From the IMG/VR virus record IMGVR_UViG_3300017781_000040, positions 1 through 38,455 of that record: a stretch of 38,455 nucleotides of DNA. One strand, 5' to 3'. Source of the stretch: a virus. The translations under genes and the position numbers were made by a program. Below, piece after piece: positions 35,784 to 38,455 of this stretch. The notes under the pieces are model-generated. The model was not told the origin of the DNA. It was given only the letters and a program-made list of their open reading frames with translations, and did no database searches. Each line of letters starts with the position of its first letter. Position 1 is the first letter of the stretch.

Positions 35784-37711
35784 GCGCAAGTAGGTTTTTA
35801 CAACAGGCGGCGGCTGGCAACGCTGGCGGCCCAGTTTACGTTGACGATGTGTTTTCTACGTATTTGTACGATGGCGATGGTTCTGCGCGGAGCATTACAA
35901 ACGGCATAGACCTTTCTGGCGAAGGCGGTTTGGTTTGGGTTAGACAACGTGACACAACCCGAAATCACTTTTTGGTAGATACCGAAAGGGGCGTTAATCA
36001 AACCTTAAATTCAGACAGGGATAATACGCCGCAGAATACAGCAAACTCCGTAACTGCTTTTAACTCAAACGGTTTTTCACTGGGCAGTGAGGCCGGTGTA
36101 AATGAAAGTTCTGGTGATTACGTTTCTTGGACATTCCGCAAGCAACCGGGCTTCTTTGATATTGTTACTTACACAGGGAATGGCTCTGCTAGAACAATAA
36201 GCCACAATTTGGGTTCGGCTCCCGGAATGATTATTGTTAAAAACTTAAATGGAGCATATCACTGGACTGTCTATCATAATGGTATGGGTGGGTATAATTA
36301 CTATAACCATTTAAACGAGGCAGACGCTCGTTACAACAATACAGCCATTTGGAATGCCGCGCCAACGAGTTCAGTTTTTAGTGTAGGAACCAGCGCTAAC
36401 ACGAATAATAACGGAGATAGTTACGTAGCCTACCTATTCGCCCACGATGCCCAAGACTTTGGTACAGACGAAGACGAAGCAATTATTAAGTGTGGGACTT
36501 ACACGGGTAACAATTCCTCGTCCACGCCCGTTACCGTAGATCTTGGGTTTGAGCCTCAATTTATTCTTGTAAAAGACGCACAAGCATCTAGGGACTGGCA
36601 TATTGTAGATAACATGAGGGGAATGGTTGTTGACCCCTCTGGCCTTACCGCAACTTATTTAAGGCCCAACCAATCTGCCAGCGAAACAAACACAAGCGGT
36701 AGTAGCTCCTTAATACCAACAGCTACTGGATTTTATGCTTTGGGTGGCGGCAACACATTTAATGAAAATAACCAGTATATCTACATGGCTATCCGCAGGC
36801 CCCACAAGCCAGCAGAAGAGTTTGCGGCTACTGATCTGCTTGGAATAGATAACAATACGGGCCAGACAGGACACACTACTGGGTTTGCTACAGATTTTGG
36901 ATTTACGAGTCATAGAACGGTTACTGATCAGTGGTATGTTAGCTCAAGGCTTACTCAAGGAAAGTATAATAGTTTTACTAGTTTGAACGCTGAAAGTACT
37001 CAGGCCGCATTTAAATTTGACGAAATGGAGGGCTTCTTTAGTGCGTCAGGATCGTGGAATGGGTATATAGGCTATGGATTCCGCAGAGCGCCGGGATTCT
37101 TTGATGTGGTGGCTTATACAGGAACAGGATCAAACAGAACGGTGTCGCATAATTTAGGCGTTAAGCCTGAGTTAATTATTTTTAAAAACAGGGATCGCTC
37201 AACTAACTGGACGGTTTATTCTTCTGACCTAGCCGTTACAAAGTTTATGTTTTTAAACACAGCGGCGGCGGCAAGCGCAAACGGAGATTCTGTTTACTAT
37301 TTTAATAATACAGAGCCTACTGAAAGTGTTTTTTCTGTTGGTACAGGGGGTTATACAAACGAAAACAATGAAGGAATTATAGCCTATCTATTTGCCACAG
37401 TTGCCGGTATTTCAAAAGTCGGAACGTACACAGGCACAGGCTCTGATGTAAATGTTGACTGCGGTTTTAGTGCTGGCGCTAGGTTTGTGTTGGTAAAGCG
37501 TACAGACTCTACAGGCGATTGGTACTTGTGGGATTCTGTGCGGGGTGTCGTGGCGGGTAATGATCCCTATTTCCTACTGAACTCTACCGCCGCAGAAGTT
37601 ACCAACACAGACTACATAGACCCCCTGTCTAGCGGGTTCACGATTACATCATCGGCACCGGCGGCACTTAATGCCTCTAGCGGTACTTACATCTTTTTAG
37701 CAATCGCATAG
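35780..37711 (+). CDS. Second tail fibre/receptor-binding protein, DUF7483-like (643 aa)
   Basis: ATG 35780 overlaps the previous stop (ATGA), which decides the start over the longer frame from 35660. The N-terminal part (SRFLQQAAAGNAGG) is followed by DVFSTYLYDGDGSARSITNG and GLVWVRQRDTTRNHFLVDTE, a pattern I recall as DUF7483 in marine phage tail proteins. A unit of about 40 residues is duplicated: PGFFDIVTYTGNGSARTISH (near 123) and PGFFDVVAYTGTGSNRTVSH (near 437), each followed by a beta region ending in WTVY. Lectin-like beta folds are likely. It would bind host surface polysaccharide or protein. No catalytic depolymerase motif is clear. Confidence 0.82.
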   Translation: MSASRFLQQAAAGNAGGPVYVDDVFSTYLYDGDGSARSITNGIDLSGEGGLVWVRQRDTTRNHFLVDTERGVNQTLNSDRDNTPQNTANSVTAFNSNGFSLGSEAGVNESSGDYVSWTFRKQPGFFDIVTYTGNGSARTISHNLGSAPGMIIVKNLNGAYHWTVYHNGMGGYNYYNHLNEADARYNNTAIWNAAPTSSVFSVGTSANTNNNGDSYVAYLFAHDAQDFGTDEDEAIIKCGTYTGNNSSSTPVTVDLGFEPQFILVKDAQASRDWHIVDNMRGMVVDPSGLTATYLRPNQSASETNTSGSSSLIPTATGFYALGGGNTFNENNQYIYMAIRRPHKPAEEFAATDLLGIDNNTGQTGHTTGFATDFGFTSHRTVTDQWYVSSRLTQGKYNSFTSLNAESTQAAFKFDEMEGFFSASGSWNGYIGYGFRRAPGFFDVVAYTGTGSNRTVSHNLGVKPELIIFKNRDRSTNWTVYSSDLAVTKFMFLNTAAAASANGDSVYYFNNTEPTESVFSVGTGGYTNENNEGIIAYLFATVAGISKVGTYTGTGSDVNVDCGFSAGARFVLVKRTDSTGDWYLWDSVRGVVAGNDPYFLLNSTAAEVTNTDYIDPLSSGFTITSSAPAALNASSGTYIFLAIA

Positions 37712-37722
37712 GAGAATCAACT

Positions 37723-38220
37723 ATGTCGGAATATCGCATTAGATCAACGGGGGAGGTCAAATCTCAAGGCCAACTCCGCAGTATGCACCCTAATGTTTCA
37801 CTACCTAAAGTGTGGAATACAAATGTTAATGAGGCATTAGGCATTGATCCTGTACTAGCGTCACCTAAGCCTAACCCTTCTGGAGACTATAAGGTTGTTG
37901 TACGCAACGGCGTAGAGCAGGACGCCAACGGTAATTGGGTATGGGCTTGGACAGAACAAGATATGTTCACTGAGTACACGGATGACGATGACAACGTAGT
38001 AACCGTACAGGCTCAGAAGGACGCTAAGACTGCCGCTGACAATGCCGCCCTAGAAGCCACAGAACGCTCTACAAGAGATAATCTGCTGAAAGCTACTGAC
38101 CACTACGGGTTGTCTGATGTGACCATGACAGAGGCTATGACAGCCTACAGACAGGCTCTACGTGATGTACCACAGCAGACAGACTTCCCCGGAACTATCA
38201 CATGGCCTACGAAACCATGA
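37723..38220 (+). CDS. Tail fibre assembly chaperone-like protein (165 aa)
   Basis: AGGAGAATCAACT before ATG 37723 supports the start. The N-terminal part is a small beta domain (VVVRNGVEQDANGNWVWAWT). The C-terminal helix-rich end carries the text RDNLLKATDHYGLSDV, then YRQALRDVPQQTDFPGTITW and P. This 'LLxxTDxxxL...YRQxLRDVPxQ..FPxxIxWP' motif is typical of phage tail-fibre assembly/XkdW-like proteins. It is located right behind two fibre genes. It may help the fibres to trimerise or attach. The stop overlaps the next start (ATGA). Confidence 0.78.
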   Translation: MSEYRIRSTGEVKSQGQLRSMHPNVSLPKVWNTNVNEALGIDPVLASPKPNPSGDYKVVVRNGVEQDANGNWVWAWTEQDMFTEYTDDDDNVVTVQAQKDAKTAADNAALEATERSTRDNLLKATDHYGLSDVTMTEAMTAYRQALRDVPQQTDFPGTITWPTKP

Positions 38221-38348
38221 AAAAAAACAATGTAGTGCCGTTGCCAGAGTTATCGCCTATAGATAAACAGTTTCTAAAACTAGAAAAACAACGAGAAGAA
38301 ATTTTAGAGCAACAGGAAAAAATTAAAAAACTTTTAGGTCAAAAATGA
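38217..38348 (+). CDS. Small coiled-coil protein (43 aa)
   Basis: ATG 38217 overlaps the preceding stop (ATGA); an in-frame ATG at 38202 is also possible. The product is MKKNNVVPLPELSPIDKQFL followed by a Glu/Lys/Gln-rich helix (EKQREEILEQQEKIKKLLGQ), so a short coiled coil. Its TGA lies directly before the next ATG (38349). No function is known; the place suggests an accessory of the tail or lysis cassette. Confidence 0.55.
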   Translation: MKKNNVVPLPELSPIDKQFLKLEKQREEILEQQEKIKKLLGQK

Positions 38349-38455
38349 ATGGATCCTTTATCTTTAGTTGCTATGGCGTCTACTGCGTTCAAGGGTGTAG
38401 AAGTTCTTGTATCTAGAGGCGCTGAAATTGAACACGTAGCTAAGAAGCTAGGCCA
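38349..38455 (+). CDS. N-terminal fragment of the split membrane-anchored phage protein (3' end cut by window edge)
   Basis: ATG 38349 opens a frame that continues off the right end after about 35 codons: MDPLSLVAMASTAFKGVEVL then VSRGAEIEHVAKKLG. I recall this MDP...GVEVLVSxGxEIExVxxxLG start in a conserved phage protein that ends with a basic helix and a C-terminal membrane segment, as found at 3-188. Direct joining of the two window ends puts the pieces in different frames, so some sequence between them is missing. The gene would precede the holins, as seen on the other side. Confidence 0.6.
   Translation, partial: MDPLSLVAMASTAFKGVEVLVSRGAEIEHVAKKLG

Overview
This window looks like a nearly complete genome of a lytic, short-tailed (podovirus-type) bacteriophage. 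It carries a T7-like replication set (family A DNA polymerase, fused primase-helicase, endonuclease I-type resolvase, PD-(D/E)XK exonuclease, candidate acidic-tailed ssDNA-binding protein) and a full virion set (terminase, portal, scaffold, capsid, tail tube and nozzle, ejection proteins, fibres). I see no single-subunit RNA polymerase, integrase, repressor, tRNA or CRISPR. A cobalamin-dependent (class II, monomeric) ribonucleotide reductase with no phage RNA polymerase resembles marine roseophage SIO1/cobavirus-type phages. That placement comes from memory of gene content and is an inference; the host cannot be read from the sequence. The two window ends appear to carry the start (38349 onward) and the end (3-188) of one gene, with some codons missing between them. 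This suggests a circular or circularly permuted genome slightly longer than the window.

Layout. A leftward early/replication block runs from about 22112 down to 10682. It begins with many small hypothetical genes, a cytosine-methyltransferase-like enzyme and small zinc-ribbon proteins. A strong sigma70 promoter (18746-18774) then drives the ssDNA-binding protein, primase-helicase, DNA polymerase, GIY-YIG nuclease, exonuclease, resolvase, a DUF3310 protein and nrdJ. A rightward late block starts at about 22706. It encodes a putative small terminase with AT-hooks, an M15 peptidase endolysin, glutaredoxin, a secreted protein, large terminase, portal, a block of adhesin-like genes (collagen-like, polyglycine), small basic proteins, a second strong promoter, scaffold, capsid, a terminator, the tail fibres and a fibre chaperone. 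It continues across the window ends into two holin-like proteins, a giant cysteine-rich protein, tail tube and nozzle proteins and three ejection-type proteins. It ends head-on against nrdJ with a 6-base overlap.

The only large non-coding stretch (22113-22840) separates the two blocks. It holds three perfect DnaA boxes (TGTGGATAA) plus a degenerate one, several inverted repeats, AT-rich tracts, a consensus sigma70 promoter and a structured leader. I propose it as the replication origin and transcriptional divide. The two best rightward promoters (22671 and 31100) share their -10/-35 sequence and a dyad over the -35, which points to host RNA polymerase and a possible common regulator.

Genes are packed with ATGA, TGATG or TAATG overlaps, so translational coupling is likely throughout. 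The most unusual items are the DnaA-box origin, the dyad-containing twin promoters, the switch-like leader RNA, the roughly 60-cysteine 1083-residue protein, the adhesin block inserted between portal and scaffold, and a series of micro-genes of 25-50 codons.
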